A stretch of 11,479 bases of DNA from Candidatus Auribacterota bacterium (GCA_016933315.1 JAFGBE010000079.1:1-11479), one strand, 5' to 3'; shown: positions 1 to 8,265, counted from the first letter of the stretch. Notes: generated from the sequence alone by a model not told the origin. A program made the numbers and translations.

Positions 1-462
1 ATCTTTATCTTCGGGGATTCACTGCCGGTAACAATAAATAAAGGGAAAATTGATATCGACTCAGCAACAAAGATAACCGGTATCACCCTTGATTCGGAAA
101 ATTCGCTGAAGTTGAGCGGCCACGAAATCGCTCCGCGCAATAACGCGGATCTGGCCGTAAATATGATTCCCATGCCGGTTATCTGCGATGCCGTAAACCA
201 GGTTAATCCTTTTGAGCTGAGATTTAAAATTACCGGCACTACCGAGAACCCCGAATTCAAAGGCTTTGAGGAATCCCTTCTCAAAATAATTAAACCTTAT
301 TTATCAAATGTTACGGAAAACCTGAAAAAGCAGGGTGAAAATTACCTTAAAGGCCTGTTCGACAAAAAATCCGAAACAGCCGCGCCGGCGGCGCAAGAGG
401 AAAGCTCTTCGCAAGACATAAAAGAAGACACGGTGAACAAGCTTAAGTCCCTTTTCAAATAA
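1..462 (+). CDS. C-terminal fragment of an AsmA-like envelope protein (5' end outside window)
   Basis: The frame is open from base 1 to the TAA at 460-462, giving 153 residues of a longer protein whose start lies upstream. A TTG at 112 could act as a start, but the uninterrupted upstream frame argues against it. The visible part alternates short beta-strand-like stretches with a 'KITGTTENPEFKGF' segment. That pattern resembles the 'G(T)xxxPxF/K' end of AsmA/TamB-like repeat proteins that span the periplasm. After it comes an amphipathic helix (about residues 90-115) and a charged, Ala/Ser/Glu-rich tail ending in KLKSLFK. Known for the family: AsmA-like proteins are inner-membrane anchored and linked to lipid transport or outer-membrane homeostasis. 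The assignment is tentative because the diagnostic N-terminal domain is missing. An 18-nt gap to the next gene suggests co-transcription. Confidence 0.6.
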   Translation: MFIFGDSLPVTINKGKIDIDSATKITGITLDSENSLKLSGHEIAPRNNADLAVNMIPMPVICDAVNQVNPFELRFKITGTTENPEFKGFEESLLKIIKPYLSNVTENLKKQGENYLKGLFDKKSETAAPAAQEESSSQDIKEDTVNKLKSLFK

Positions 463-480
463 ACCCCCGGAGAAAGCTTC

Positions 481-741
481 ATGATATTCGAAGCCGTTAT
501 GCTTCTATGTTTCGGAGCCGCATGGCCCGTTTCCATCTGGAAATCCTATAAATCAGAAAGGAATGAAGGGAAAAGCCCTTTTTTCCTTTACATAATACTT
601 CTGGGATATATTTCCGGGGCTATTTACAAGATATTCTACAATTACGACGTGATAATAGTGCTTTTTATCCTGAATATACTTATGGTTTCCGTGGATATCG
701 GCATCTATTACAGGAATGACAGGATCGCAAAACAGGCCTGA
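481..741 (+). CDS. Small three-helix membrane protein, PQ-loop/SemiSWEET-like
   Basis: This 86-residue protein has three predicted membrane helices at about residues 3-20, 34-52 and 56-77. A short basic loop (KSYKSERNEGK) joins helices 1 and 2. The 'FGAAWPVSIWKSYKS' stretch at the end of helix 1 resembles the W-P-x-x-x-x-x-S pattern of PQ-loop proteins, and the size and helix count fit one SemiSWEET-type half-transporter. It lacks a canonical PQ pair, so a substrate cannot be inferred. Proteins of this look are usually annotated as hypothetical membrane proteins. The ATG at 481 has CGGAG about 8 nt upstream. The gene starts 18 nt after the AsmA-like gene and probably belongs to the same transcript. 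It converges on the small secreted-protein gene with 7 nt between the stops. Confidence 0.8.
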   Translation: MIFEAVMLLCFGAAWPVSIWKSYKSERNEGKSPFFLYIILLGYISGAIYKIFYNYDVIIVLFILNILMVSVDIGIYYRNDRIAKQA

Positions 742-748
742 TCACTGT

Positions 749-1003
749 TTACTCATCGCGCATGCTGCGCCTTAAAGTTCTTCTTTCCGTAATCTCCTGC
801 TGCATCCTTTTGCGGGACTTTGAATTATTCGCGACCGCGTAGCCCTTATAGGTTTTTGCCGTCATATTGCCTTTATTCTTTATCCCTCCGGAGCGGGCGC
901 CATCGGAATCTTCACTCTGAAGTTTCCTGCACCTGTCTCCGGCAAAACATAACTCCCCCGAGACCAGCAGCACAAGAACAAGCGCAAACACAATCCTTCT
1001 CAT
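749..1003 (-). CDS. Small secreted basic protein of unknown function
   Basis: This 84-residue protein starts with a classic Sec signal peptide: MRR, a hydrophobic core at residues 4-14, and a likely signal peptidase I site after Ala21 (CFA/GD). There is a Cys at 19 but no proper lipobox, so it is probably not a lipoprotein. The mature part, about 63 residues, is hydrophilic. It has a Gly/Lys/Asn-rich middle and a strongly charged C-terminal helix rich in Arg, Lys and Glu (about residues 60-84). Coding is supported by AAGGAG 5 nt before the ATG, the signal peptide, and a sigma-70-like promoter upstream. I do not recognise the family. The basic tail could bind nucleic acid, cell wall or lipopolysaccharide, but that is speculation. 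It is divergent from the dus gene. Confidence 0.72.
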   Translation of the reverse strand: MRRIVFALVLVLLVSGELCFAGDRCRKLQSEDSDGARSGGIKNKGNMTAKTYKGYAVANNSKSRKRMQQEITERRTLRRSMRDE

Positions 1004-1033
1004 TTAATCTCCTTAAATAATCACCGGCCTATT

Positions 1034-1062
1034 ATGATACAATAAAACGGCTCTTATGGCAA
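1034..1062 (-). promoter_or_regulatory. Candidate sigma-70 promoter of the small secreted protein gene
   Basis: Read on the minus strand, TTGCCA (1057-1062) and TATCAT (1034-1039) are separated by exactly 17 nt. This would start transcription near 1027, about 24 nt before the ATG at 1003 and just upstream of its AAGGAG site. The promoter lies in the 65-bp divergent spacer shared with the dus gene. No equally good plus-strand promoter was seen there. Confidence 0.5.
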
Positions 1063-1068
1063 CCGGCT

Positions 1069-2043
1069 ATGTTAAAAATAGGTAATACAGTTATTGATTC
1101 GCACCTTATGCTGGCTCCTCTTGCGGGAGTCAGCGACCTGCCTTTCCGCTTAATCTCAAGGAAATACGGCTGCAAATTCGCTTTTACCGAGATGATAAGC
1201 ACGCGGGCCATGTACTATAAAAACAAAAACACCCTGAAAATGCTTGAATCCAGCCGGGATGACAAGCCCCTCGGGGTCCAGATTCTGGGCGATGAACCCG
1301 CCATCCTGAAAGATTCATTAAAAATTCTTAAAGGCTTCCAATTTGACGTGCTGGATTTTAACGCAGCATGCCCTGTCGGCAAAGTGTCTTCGAGAAACAA
1401 GGGAGCAGGACTGCTTAAGAACCCCGACAAACTTATAGAACAGCTCTCAGTGGTCATCGAAAACACGGATGTGCCTGTGACCTTGAAAATACGTTCCGGC
1501 TGGGATGAGGGAAGCGTCAATGCGGTCCACATTGCCACACAGGCGGAACGGGCCGGGGCAAAAGCGGTTTTCCTGCATGGCCGGACCAAAGTCCAGGGAT
1601 ACGCGGGAAAGGTCGATTACACAATCATAAAGGAAGTGAAAAAAGCAGTCCGGATCCCGGTCATAGCCAGCGGAGACAATGTAAGCCCGCAAATGATAAA
1701 AAAGATGTTTGATGAAACCGGGTGTGACGCTGTTACCATAGCGAGGGGCGCGCTGGGCAACCCCTGGATATTCGGGGCGACAGAGAAATACCTGGGGAAA
1801 GGACTTCTCCCGCCTCCCCCGACGGCGGCCGAAATAACAGACACTATGAAGGAGCACTTGAGCCTTCTAAAGGATTTTTACGGCGAGAAAAAAAGCGTGG
1901 CTGTCTTCCGGAAATTTTTCGCATGGTATTCGCGGAATTTCAAAAAAGCAAAAATCCTGAGGGAAAAAGCCTCAAAAGCAGCCAATACAGAAGATATGCT
2001 CAACGCCGTCGAAGAACTTAAAACAAAAGAATATTTACCTTAA
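1069..2043 (+). CDS. dusB: tRNA-dihydrouridine synthase, DusB type
   Basis: This 324-residue FMN enzyme reduces uridines in the D-loop of tRNA to dihydrouridine in the cytoplasm, using NAD(P)H; the length is usual for the family. The N-terminal TIM barrel shows 'MLAPLAGVSDLPFR' (residues 14-27), the FMN-site 'VQILGDEP' (70-77), and the active-site 'DFNAACP' with catalytic Cys101. It also shows 'LKIRSGW' (139-145), 'HGRT' (170-173) and the phosphate-binding 'ARGALGNPWIF' (225-235). The C-terminal helical domain covers about 245-324. The usual '(N)GDI' strand motif reads 'SGDN' (201-204), a mild departure. The ATG at 1069 gives the expected family N-terminus (MLKIGNTVI), although its Shine-Dalgarno is weak; the ATG at 1056 is out of frame. 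The 3' end overlaps the convergent PsiE-family gene by 9 bp. Confidence 0.96.
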   Translation: MLKIGNTVIDSHLMLAPLAGVSDLPFRLISRKYGCKFAFTEMISTRAMYYKNKNTLKMLESSRDDKPLGVQILGDEPAILKDSLKILKGFQFDVLDFNAACPVGKVSSRNKGAGLLKNPDKLIEQLSVVIENTDVPVTLKIRSGWDEGSVNAVHIATQAERAGAKAVFLHGRTKVQGYAGKVDYTIIKEVKKAVRIPVIASGDNVSPQMIKKMFDETGCDAVTIARGALGNPWIFGATEKYLGKGLLPPPPTAAEITDTMKEHLSLLKDFYGEKKSVAVFRKFFAWYSRNFKKAKILREKASKAANTEDMLNAVEELKTKEYLP

Positions 2044-2472
2044 GCCGCTCTTGTCCTTAAAAGAACCATCTTTAATATGTATGTACTTCACAAGATAGTA
2101 ACCGCTTGCCAGGGCAAATATCACGGCTGCTATCCCAAGTAAAACAGTGGGCGGCATAGTATCCACATCAAGGATGATAACTTTCCGCGCAACGGCTATC
2201 ATAGCTATTAAAAACACGACTTCAACATGCATCCTGTCGCCCGTGACATAACTTTTTATCGTTTCAAGTATTTCAATGGCAATAAGAATCATAAAGAAAA
2301 ACCCGAATATTTCCAGCACTTCCTTGATGTTAAGCATCAGCAAAGGCGGTTCGAGCAGTTTTTTTATGATAATCCAGCCGAGATCCAGCGTCGAAGAAAG
2401 AACCGTGACTATCATAAGGACCAAGAGTACTATTACAATCAATTTCTCAAACTTGAAAATTAATTCCTGCAT
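2035..2472 (-). CDS. PsiE-family (phosphate-starvation-inducible E-like) inner-membrane protein
   Basis: This 145-residue protein has four predicted membrane helices at about residues 11-30, 52-74, 83-101 and 107-128. The conserved core 'IAIEILETIKSYVTGDRMHVEVVFLIAM' region (about 64-91), followed by 'ARKVIILD', matches the PsiE family. The molecular function of the family is not established; the name comes from phosphate-starvation induction in E. coli. It is the last gene of the efflux operon. Its ATG lies 3 nt beyond the RND gene's TGA. Its AGGAG site lies inside the end of the RND coding sequence, which suggests translational coupling. Nothing resembling a Pho box was seen directly upstream, so regulation most likely follows the pump operon. 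The 3' end overlaps the convergent dus gene by 9 bp. Confidence 0.85.
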   Translation of the reverse strand: MQELIFKFEKLIVIVLLVLMIVTVLSSTLDLGWIIIKKLLEPPLLMLNIKEVLEIFGFFFMILIAIEILETIKSYVTGDRMHVEVVFLIAMIAVARKVIILDVDTMPPTVLLGIAAVIFALASGYYLVKYIHIKDGSFKDKSGLR

Positions 2473-2475
2473 AAC

Positions 2476-5400
2476 TCACTCCTGTAATGTTTTTTCTTCT
2501 TTTTTCCTTGATGCGTCGGATCTGGACAGCTCAAATCTATCAAGGAATTTCTCCTGGATATCCTGCATATAAAGGAACAGCCCCGGCGTAATAAACAATG
2601 TCACAACCTGCGCAAACGCAAGGCCGCCTACAATAATCAGGCCGAGCGGCCGCCTGGCGGCTCCGTCGGCTCCGAAGCCGAGCGCAATGGGCATAGCGCC
2701 TATTATGGTTGAGGCCCCTGTCATAAGTATGGGGCGGAACCTCGTCTTGCAGGCATTGAATATCGCGTCAAAAGCGTTCATGTTTTCTTCTTCCATATTC
2801 TGTTTCGCAAAATCAACCATCATAATCCCGTTTTTCGATACGATGCCAAGCAGCATAAAAATCCCGATATACGCGTACATAGAAAGTTCGGCCCTGAACA
2901 GAAAAAGCGTCAGCAGCCCCCCGAAAGCCGCGGGCGGCAATGTTGTCAGGACAGTTAAGGGATGTATATAACTCTCATACAAAATACCGAGAATAACATA
3001 CATTATCAACACTGCTACAATCATCAACACCGTCAGGCTTTTCACCGCTTCCTCAAATTCCTGCGCCTGGCCCTGCATTGCCCCCATAACAGTCGGCGGT
3101 AAAATTTTTTCGGCAAACTGGTTAATCGCTTTTGTCGCATCCCCGAGCGCGACTCCCGGCGCCAGATTATATGAAATCGTCGCCGCATTCAGCTGATTAT
3201 GGTGGGGAACATTCTGGGGGCTGACATCCTGTTCCCATTCGGCAATAACACTTAAAGGGACAAGCTTGCCGGTTGTTTTAGAGCGGACATATATATGATC
3301 AAGATCCTGCGGTTCCCGCCTGAATCCGTCTATAGCTTCAAGCATAACCCAGTACTGGTCTATATCGGTAAGATACAGGGTCGTCTTTCCCTTTGCGAAA
3401 GCGTAAAGAAGCGTATTTTCAATATCCGCGGCTGTAATGCCGAGAGAGGAAGCGCGATCCCGGTCGATATGTACATTCAACCTGGGCAAATCGATTTTTA
3501 CGCTGCTCTGAATACCGGAAAAGTACGGGAGTTCCTCCATTTTATCCTGGAGGTTAATCGCCGCCTCATAGACTTCATCCCGGTTCTGTCCGGATAAGAC
3601 ATATGAATACTGGCTTCCTGTGGCCGTACTCTCGGCGCCTGTGCTTAATTCAAGAGAAGGAAGGGGCATAAGATAAACAAAACCCAGATCCGAAAGCGGC
3701 CTAAGGGATTTGTTGATTTCCTGGACAACCTGCTCTATAGGTTTTCTTTCGCTTAAGGGTTTTAAGGTCGCGACAACCATACCGGTGCTCTGGTCAGCGC
3801 CGGTTTGCTTTCCTGTTACGGTAAACATATCTTCAATAGCGGGGTTCTCGGAGATTATCCCATTAACCTTATCCTGAAAAGACCGGATTTCATCGGTTGA
3901 AGTGCCCAGAAGCGCCTGCATCTGCCCGAAGAAAAGTCCGCTGTCCCCGATAGGCATAAATGTCTTGGGAAGAACCGTAAAAAGCCACATGATTCCCACA
4001 AGACACGCCACGCCTCCAAGAAGAGCCGTATAGCGATGAGACAAAACCCATTTGAGCGGGCTTATATACCAGTTGATAAGGCTCCCGACAAAATTATCGG
4101 TGAATTTTTCCAGCCTGGTTTTGGCTTTATTGGCGCTCTGAAGCATTCTCGCGCACATCATCGGCGTCAATGTCAAAGCCATAATGGTGGAACATATAAT
4201 GGCGAAAACAACCGTTAAGGCAAACTCCTTAAAGTTGCGTCCTACAACACCGCTCATAAAAACAAGCGGTATAAAAACCGTCACAAGGGCAAAACTCGTC
4301 GAGATGACCGTGCCGGTGATTTCCTTCATGCTCTTTATTGCGGCTTCAAAAGGTTTTTTGCCCGCCTGAATATGGCGGACTGTGTTCTCAAGCACAACTA
4401 TGGCATCGTCAACAAGAAAGCCAACCGACAGGGTAAGCGCCATAAGAGAAAGGTTATCGAGGCTGAAACCCGCGGCAAACATAACCAGAAACGTCCATAA
4501 AAGAGTCGTAGGCAAAACCATTGAAGGGACAAGCGTATCCGTAACACGGCCGAGGAAAAGAAAAATAATCATCACAACAAGGGCAAGCGCTATAACTATA
4601 GTGGTTTTAACGTCCTCGACAGATTCCTTTATCTGAACCGCCTGGTCATAAAACACATTTATTTCCAGCGCTCCCGGAAGCGTCGGCTCTATCTCATCAA
4701 GAAGCTCTCGCACTTTTTTCGACAAGGCTACGGTGTTCGCGCCTGAAGACCTGGTCGCGGCTACGCAAATCGCTCCCGGTTTTATTCCTCTTTCCTTATT
4801 GCCGTACATAAAATTTATGACATCGTTTTGTATGCTGTCGACGCATTCCCCTATATCTTTCAGGCGTATCGGCGCGTTATTTCTATAAGCTACTATCAGC
4901 TCATCATATTCAGCAGGCTCGGTAAGCTGGCCCTGCGGCTCTATGGAAAAAGTCCTGTATTTGCCGTTTAAATCCCCTCCCGGGATTGTTACCGTGGACG
5001 CGTTCAGCGCCTGAGCTACTTCGTCAAACCCCAGGCCCAGGTAAGCAAGTTTGTCGGGATCTACAAGAACCCTTATCGATCTTTTTGCGCCGTAAATGTC
5101 AACTTTTGAAATCCCTTCTATCATATTGATTCGCTGCCCGATTGTCTTATGCGCGTAATCGTATAAATCCCCCCGTGTCATTGTCTCCGACCGAAGCAGG
5201 ATATATATTATGGGCTGGTCTGAAGGGTTGGTTTTCTCATAAGTCGGCGGTTGAGGCAAATCGGAAGGCAGGTTGCTTTGAGCCCTGGAAATCGCAGCCT
5301 GGACATCCGGCGCGGCCAAATCAACGCTTTTGTCGAGTTCAAAACTAAGCGTTATCGTGGTTACGCCCGGCGTGTTATCGGAAATAATCGTCTCGAGGCC

Positions 5401-5625
5401 GGGAATCTGCATACACTCATCTTCAAGAGGCGATGCGCAGGAAGACGCCATTATCGAAGGCGTGGCCCCGGGATACGTTACGGTAATCGTTATAACCGGA
5501 TAATCTACCGAAGGTAAATCGCTTATCGGGAGGGCAAAATACGCCGAAAGGCCGAAAAGAGATATAGAAACAATGACCAGAACTGTCATTATGGGGCGGC
5601 GTATAAATATCTCAGAGAAAACCAT
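2476..5625 (-). CDS. RND efflux transporter, HAE1 family (AcrB/MdtB-like)
   Basis: This is the full-length (1049 aa) inner-membrane pump of a tripartite drug or toxic-compound exporter, driven by proton influx. The start 'MVFSEIFIRRPIMTVL' is typical. TM1 is followed by the first periplasmic porter loop (about 30-340), then TM2-6 (about 341-500). A second porter loop spans about 555-865, followed by TM8-12 (about 866-1025). The proton-relay residues are present: Asp406-Asp407 in 'GFLVDDAIVVLEN' (402-414) and Lys931 in 'GIVSKNGIMMVDF' (927-939). The family's 'GxxxRPxLMT'-type segment appears as 'TRFRPILMTGAS' (961-972). Cys63 and Cys71 in the first porter domain are unusual. The ATG sits 2 nt after the fusion-protein stop and has only a weak GGGAAA upstream, consistent with coupled translation. 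Substrate cannot be predicted. The sequence looks closer to the MdtB/MdtC style than to AcrB, with low certainty. Confidence 0.97.
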   Translation of the reverse strand: MVFSEIFIRRPIMTVLVIVSISLFGLSAYFALPISDLPSVDYPVITITVTYPGATPSIMASSCASPLEDECMQIPGLETIISDNTPGVTTITLSFELDKSVDLAAPDVQAAISRAQSNLPSDLPQPPTYEKTNPSDQPIIYILLRSETMTRGDLYDYAHKTIGQRINMIEGISKVDIYGAKRSIRVLVDPDKLAYLGLGFDEVAQALNASTVTIPGGDLNGKYRTFSIEPQGQLTEPAEYDELIVAYRNNAPIRLKDIGECVDSIQNDVINFMYGNKERGIKPGAICVAATRSSGANTVALSKKVRELLDEIEPTLPGALEINVFYDQAVQIKESVEDVKTTIVIALALVVMIIFLFLGRVTDTLVPSMVLPTTLLWTFLVMFAAGFSLDNLSLMALTLSVGFLVDDAIVVLENTVRHIQAGKKPFEAAIKSMKEITGTVISTSFALVTVFIPLVFMSGVVGRNFKEFALTVVFAIICSTIMALTLTPMMCARMLQSANKAKTRLEKFTDNFVGSLINWYISPLKWVLSHRYTALLGGVACLVGIMWLFTVLPKTFMPIGDSGLFFGQMQALLGTSTDEIRSFQDKVNGIISENPAIEDMFTVTGKQTGADQSTGMVVATLKPLSERKPIEQVVQEINKSLRPLSDLGFVYLMPLPSLELSTGAESTATGSQYSYVLSGQNRDEVYEAAINLQDKMEELPYFSGIQSSVKIDLPRLNVHIDRDRASSLGITAADIENTLLYAFAKGKTTLYLTDIDQYWVMLEAIDGFRREPQDLDHIYVRSKTTGKLVPLSVIAEWEQDVSPQNVPHHNQLNAATISYNLAPGVALGDATKAINQFAEKILPPTVMGAMQGQAQEFEEAVKSLTVLMIVAVLIMYVILGILYESYIHPLTVLTTLPPAAFGGLLTLFLFRAELSMYAYIGIFMLLGIVSKNGIMMVDFAKQNMEEENMNAFDAIFNACKTRFRPILMTGASTIIGAMPIALGFGADGAARRPLGLIIVGGLAFAQVVTLFITPGLFLYMQDIQEKFLDRFELSRSDASRKKEEKTLQE

Positions 5626-5627
5626 TA

Positions 5628-6812
5628 TTATTTCCCGGCTGAAGCCTTTTTCTTCTTATCTTTTCCCTTCGCGGCGCCGGGGGCGCTTCCTTCAACGGCG
5701 CTCTGGCTGTCAAGATCCATAACAGGGATTCCGTCCCTCAACCCCAACTGCCCGTAAGTGACAACCTTCTCCCCCGGAGAGACGCCTTTTTCTATAACCA
5801 GATTATCGTCCTGCTGGAGACCCACCACAATATTATCTCTTAATTCGGCGGTGTTCTTATCCGTGACAATATACATATACATGCCTTTTTGCCCGAACTG
5901 AACGGCGGTCACGGGCACAAGCACCGCATCTTTTTCCGTACGCACGACCAAACGGATTGTGGCATACTGTCCGGGCCAAAGGGTTTTATCGGAGTTAGGT
6001 ATCTCCGCTCTCAGCAGAATCATCCCGGTCTGCGGATCGACAGCGTTATTTACAAGCGTGAGTTTTCCTTCGTATGTCTTTTCATCGCCCGCAGGCTTGA
6101 CTGTAACACCCAGTGTTCCCTGCTTCATCTGCTTATGCACTTCCGGGAAATCTTTTTCGGATATCGTAAAGTCAATGAAAATAGGATCTATCATCCTGAT
6201 ATTCACAAGCGTCGGGCCCGTATTGGCCGAAACAATATTGCCCGGGTCAACAAGGCGCTTGCCCGTCACTCCGTTTATGGGAGCACATATAGAACAAAAT
6301 TCGACATTCAGTTTAGCCTGGTCAACCGCGGCGCGGTCGAGGCTGACTTTGGCTTCCGCGGCGGCGGCGTTCGATTGATACGTCTCAAAATCCTGCTTGG
6401 AGATAAGGTTTTTCTCCATAAGTTTTCTGTTTCTTTCGAGAGTATCCTGTTTCAACTTTAAATCAACCAGATCTTCGGCAAGCGTTGCCTGAGCTTTTTC
6501 AAGCTCGGCTTCATAAGGCCTGACATCTATGCTGAAAAGCAAATCGCCCTGTTTCACATCGTCGCCTTCTTTGAAATGGGCAGCCATTACTTCTCCGGTA
6601 ACGCGCGCCTGAATATTGACATCATAATAGGAGTTTATCGTCCCGAAAGAATTAATATAGACGGGAATATCTTTTTCGACCGCAGCCACCATCCGGACCG
6701 GTCTCGGGTGAACCTGGGGAACCGGCTTTTTCTTTGAACAACTTTTAAACACCAATATAAGCACGACCGCAAGCGCTATTATCCATAATAATCTTCCTTT
6801 TTTGAGATGCAT
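5628..6812 (-). CDS. Membrane fusion protein (periplasmic adaptor) of the RND pump, AcrA/MdtA-like
   Basis: This 394-residue HlyD-family adaptor links the RND transporter to the outer-membrane factor. It begins with a basic N-terminus and a membrane helix (about residues 9-23). The Cys25 region (VFKSC) is not a convincing lipobox, so it is probably a signal-anchored rather than lipidated protein. Domains in order: first lipoyl half-motif 'VTGEVMAAHFKEGDDVKQGDLLF' region (71-93), coiled-coil hairpin (about 101-172), second lipoyl half with 'APINGVTGKRLVDPGNIV' (177-194), beta-barrel (about 209-290) including 'LWPGQYATI', and membrane-proximal domain (about 295-366). The tail is Lys-rich (KGKDKKKK). 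The start is set by GGGAGGTG about 6 nt before the ATG, the best ribosome-binding site in the operon. It lies 19 nt downstream of the outer-membrane factor gene. Confidence 0.96.
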   Translation of the reverse strand: MHLKKGRLLWIIALAVVLILVFKSCSKKKPVPQVHPRPVRMVAAVEKDIPVYINSFGTINSYYDVNIQARVTGEVMAAHFKEGDDVKQGDLLFSIDVRPYEAELEKAQATLAEDLVDLKLKQDTLERNRKLMEKNLISKQDFETYQSNAAAAEAKVSLDRAAVDQAKLNVEFCSICAPINGVTGKRLVDPGNIVSANTGPTLVNIRMIDPIFIDFTISEKDFPEVHKQMKQGTLGVTVKPAGDEKTYEGKLTLVNNAVDPQTGMILLRAEIPNSDKTLWPGQYATIRLVVRTEKDAVLVPVTAVQFGQKGMYMYIVTDKNTAELRDNIVVGLQQDDNLVIEKGVSPGEKVVTYGQLGLRDGIPVMDLDSQSAVEGSAPGAAKGKDKKKKASAGK

Positions 6813-6831
6813 CTATTCACCTCCCTGAGAA

Positions 6832-8265
6832 CTAATCGGATATATTCTCGTTAAAAGACCCCAGCGCGCCCGTAGCGTGAGCTAATTCCGCGACGGCTAT
6901 AAAAAGCCCTTTTTTGGAATCTACCAATTTGCTTCTCGCGTCCGATAATTTTGCCTGCGCGTCAAGCAAATCAAGTATATCCTTCAATCCGGCGCTGTAC
7001 CCTTCAAGGGCAAGCTCGTAAGATTCTTTGGAACTGGCGAGGAAAGCTTCGCTGAAAACCAGTTTAGACACAGCTGTTTTATAACTGTAAAACTTAATCC
7101 AGACGTCGGAACTTGCGTCTATTTCAGCCTGAATAAGGTTTGCTTTTTCCTGTTCCGCTTCGGCCTGGGCCTGGCGTTTCCTGCTCAGATTGTAAAATCC
7201 GTCGAAGACATCCCATTCCACTTTTATATAACCCATATATTCATTGTCCCGGGTATTATTGTCCAGCTCATAATCATGATGCCAGTTCTTGTCAGCCGAA
7301 GCGCCTCCGGTTATAGACGGCCACAAATCTGAATTAGCCGACCTTACAGCGGCTTCTTTCGCGCGGACACTGGCTTTGAGAGAGCTTATATCAGGCCTGT
7401 TTTCCAGGGCCTGGTCTATTAACACCGTTATTTCCTCCGTTTTGATTTCGCGCGGGACGGCATTCTTAGGAGGAGCTATAGAAAAATCCGTATCTGCCGA
7501 AAACCCTATCGCTTTCGCGAGGTTGCCTTTAGCGGTCTTCTCATTTCCTTTAGCGTCTTCAAGAGAATACAGGGCATCATCAAGGTTTGATTTCGCCTGC
7601 AGGACATCCAGCCTTGTGACAAGGCCGGCCTCGAATTTCTGCTGGGCCACTACATACGCCGTCCTGGCATCAGCAACATCTGCCTCGGCGACATTAACCG
7701 CGGCCTGCGCGCTGAAAAAAGTATAATAAGCCGTTTCAACTTCGAGCAGAAGATCCTGTATAGACTGGTTAAACTGGAAATTGGAAGCAAGCAGTTCCTG
7801 CAGCGCGCCTTCTACCTCGGCGTTCCTGCCGCCGAAATCAAGAATAAGGTATGTGATATCAGCCTCGGGGCCGTAAGTCGTCACATCCGTAGTCGGGCCT
7901 TCATTGAACTGCTGTTTCTGGCGGCCGACCTGAGCCGAAACATCGGCTTGCGGATACCATTTGCTTCGCGCCTGGCTCAATCCGGCTTCCTTAGCCCTTG
8001 CCGCCTGCCAGTATTGGCGCGTAGCGGGATTGTTTTCAAAAGAAATAGCCACCAGTTCGGAAAGCGTCAGGGGTTCATCCGTATCAAGTTTTCTTGCCCT
8101 TATAGATGTCCAGAAACCATCTTTTACTTCGGTAGGTTTTGCCCACTCAGGGGCTTGCCAGGATTCATAAGGCGTTTCAGGAGCCCTGAGAGTCCTGCAT
8201 CCCAACAGGAAGAAGGCAAGAAAAACAAATAAAGATAGCTGCGCCAGATGAAAGATTTTTATCAT
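6832..8265 (-). CDS. Outer-membrane factor lipoprotein of the efflux pump (TolC/NodT family)
   Basis: This 477-residue protein forms the outer-membrane and periplasmic channel of the tripartite exporter. It has a lipoprotein signal peptide with lipobox 'LLGC' (Cys23 lipidated). The mature chain shows two tandem OEP repeats. The first contains 'FEAGLVTRLDVLQAKSNL' (211-228). The second contains the matching 'YSAGLKDILDLLDAQAKL' (423-440). Long Ala/Glu/Lys-rich coiled coils lie between them (about 150-250 and 290-460). A second-repeat beta stretch with 'VEWDVFDGF' (349-357) corresponds to 'ITYLILDFGG' (137-146) in the first. It is the first gene of the operon, ahead of adaptor, transporter and PsiE-family protein. 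No Shine-Dalgarno is visible before the ATG, and the leader is almost pure A/T. An alternative start would destroy the signal peptide, so the ATG at 8265 is kept. Confidence 0.95.
   Translation of the reverse strand: MIKIFHLAQLSLFVFLAFFLLGCRTLRAPETPYESWQAPEWAKPTEVKDGFWTSIRARKLDTDEPLTLSELVAISFENNPATRQYWQAARAKEAGLSQARSKWYPQADVSAQVGRQKQQFNEGPTTDVTTYGPEADITYLILDFGGRNAEVEGALQELLASNFQFNQSIQDLLLEVETAYYTFFSAQAAVNVAEADVADARTAYVVAQQKFEAGLVTRLDVLQAKSNLDDALYSLEDAKGNEKTAKGNLAKAIGFSADTDFSIAPPKNAVPREIKTEEITVLIDQALENRPDISSLKASVRAKEAAVRSANSDLWPSITGGASADKNWHHDYELDNNTRDNEYMGYIKVEWDVFDGFYNLSRKRQAQAEAEQEKANLIQAEIDASSDVWIKFYSYKTAVSKLVFSEAFLASSKESYELALEGYSAGLKDILDLLDAQAKLSDARSKLVDSKKGLFIAVAELAHATGALGSFNENISD

Noticed and set aside
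757..771. Short GC-rich inverted repeat GCGCA/TGCGC as a terminator between convergent genes
   Set aside because: It is only 5 bp, lies inside the coding sequence of the small secreted protein, and has no T-tract.
820..1020. Plus-strand open frame opposite the small secreted protein gene
   Set aside because: The minus-strand frame has a signal peptide, AAGGAG site and promoter; the plus-strand frame has none of these.
1215..1857. Minus-strand open frames within the dus gene
   Set aside because: They overlap the conserved dusB coding sequence and show no recognisable protein features.
5889..6461. Plus-strand open frame of 190 codons inside the membrane fusion protein gene
   Set aside because: It is antisense to a gene with clear family motifs, has Arg/His/Gly-rich composition typical of a shadow frame, and has no convincing ribosome-binding site or family resemblance.
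7289..7726. Plus-strand open frame antisense to the outer-membrane factor
   Set aside because: It mirrors the Ala/Glu-rich coiled-coil coding sequence, which often leaves open antisense frames.
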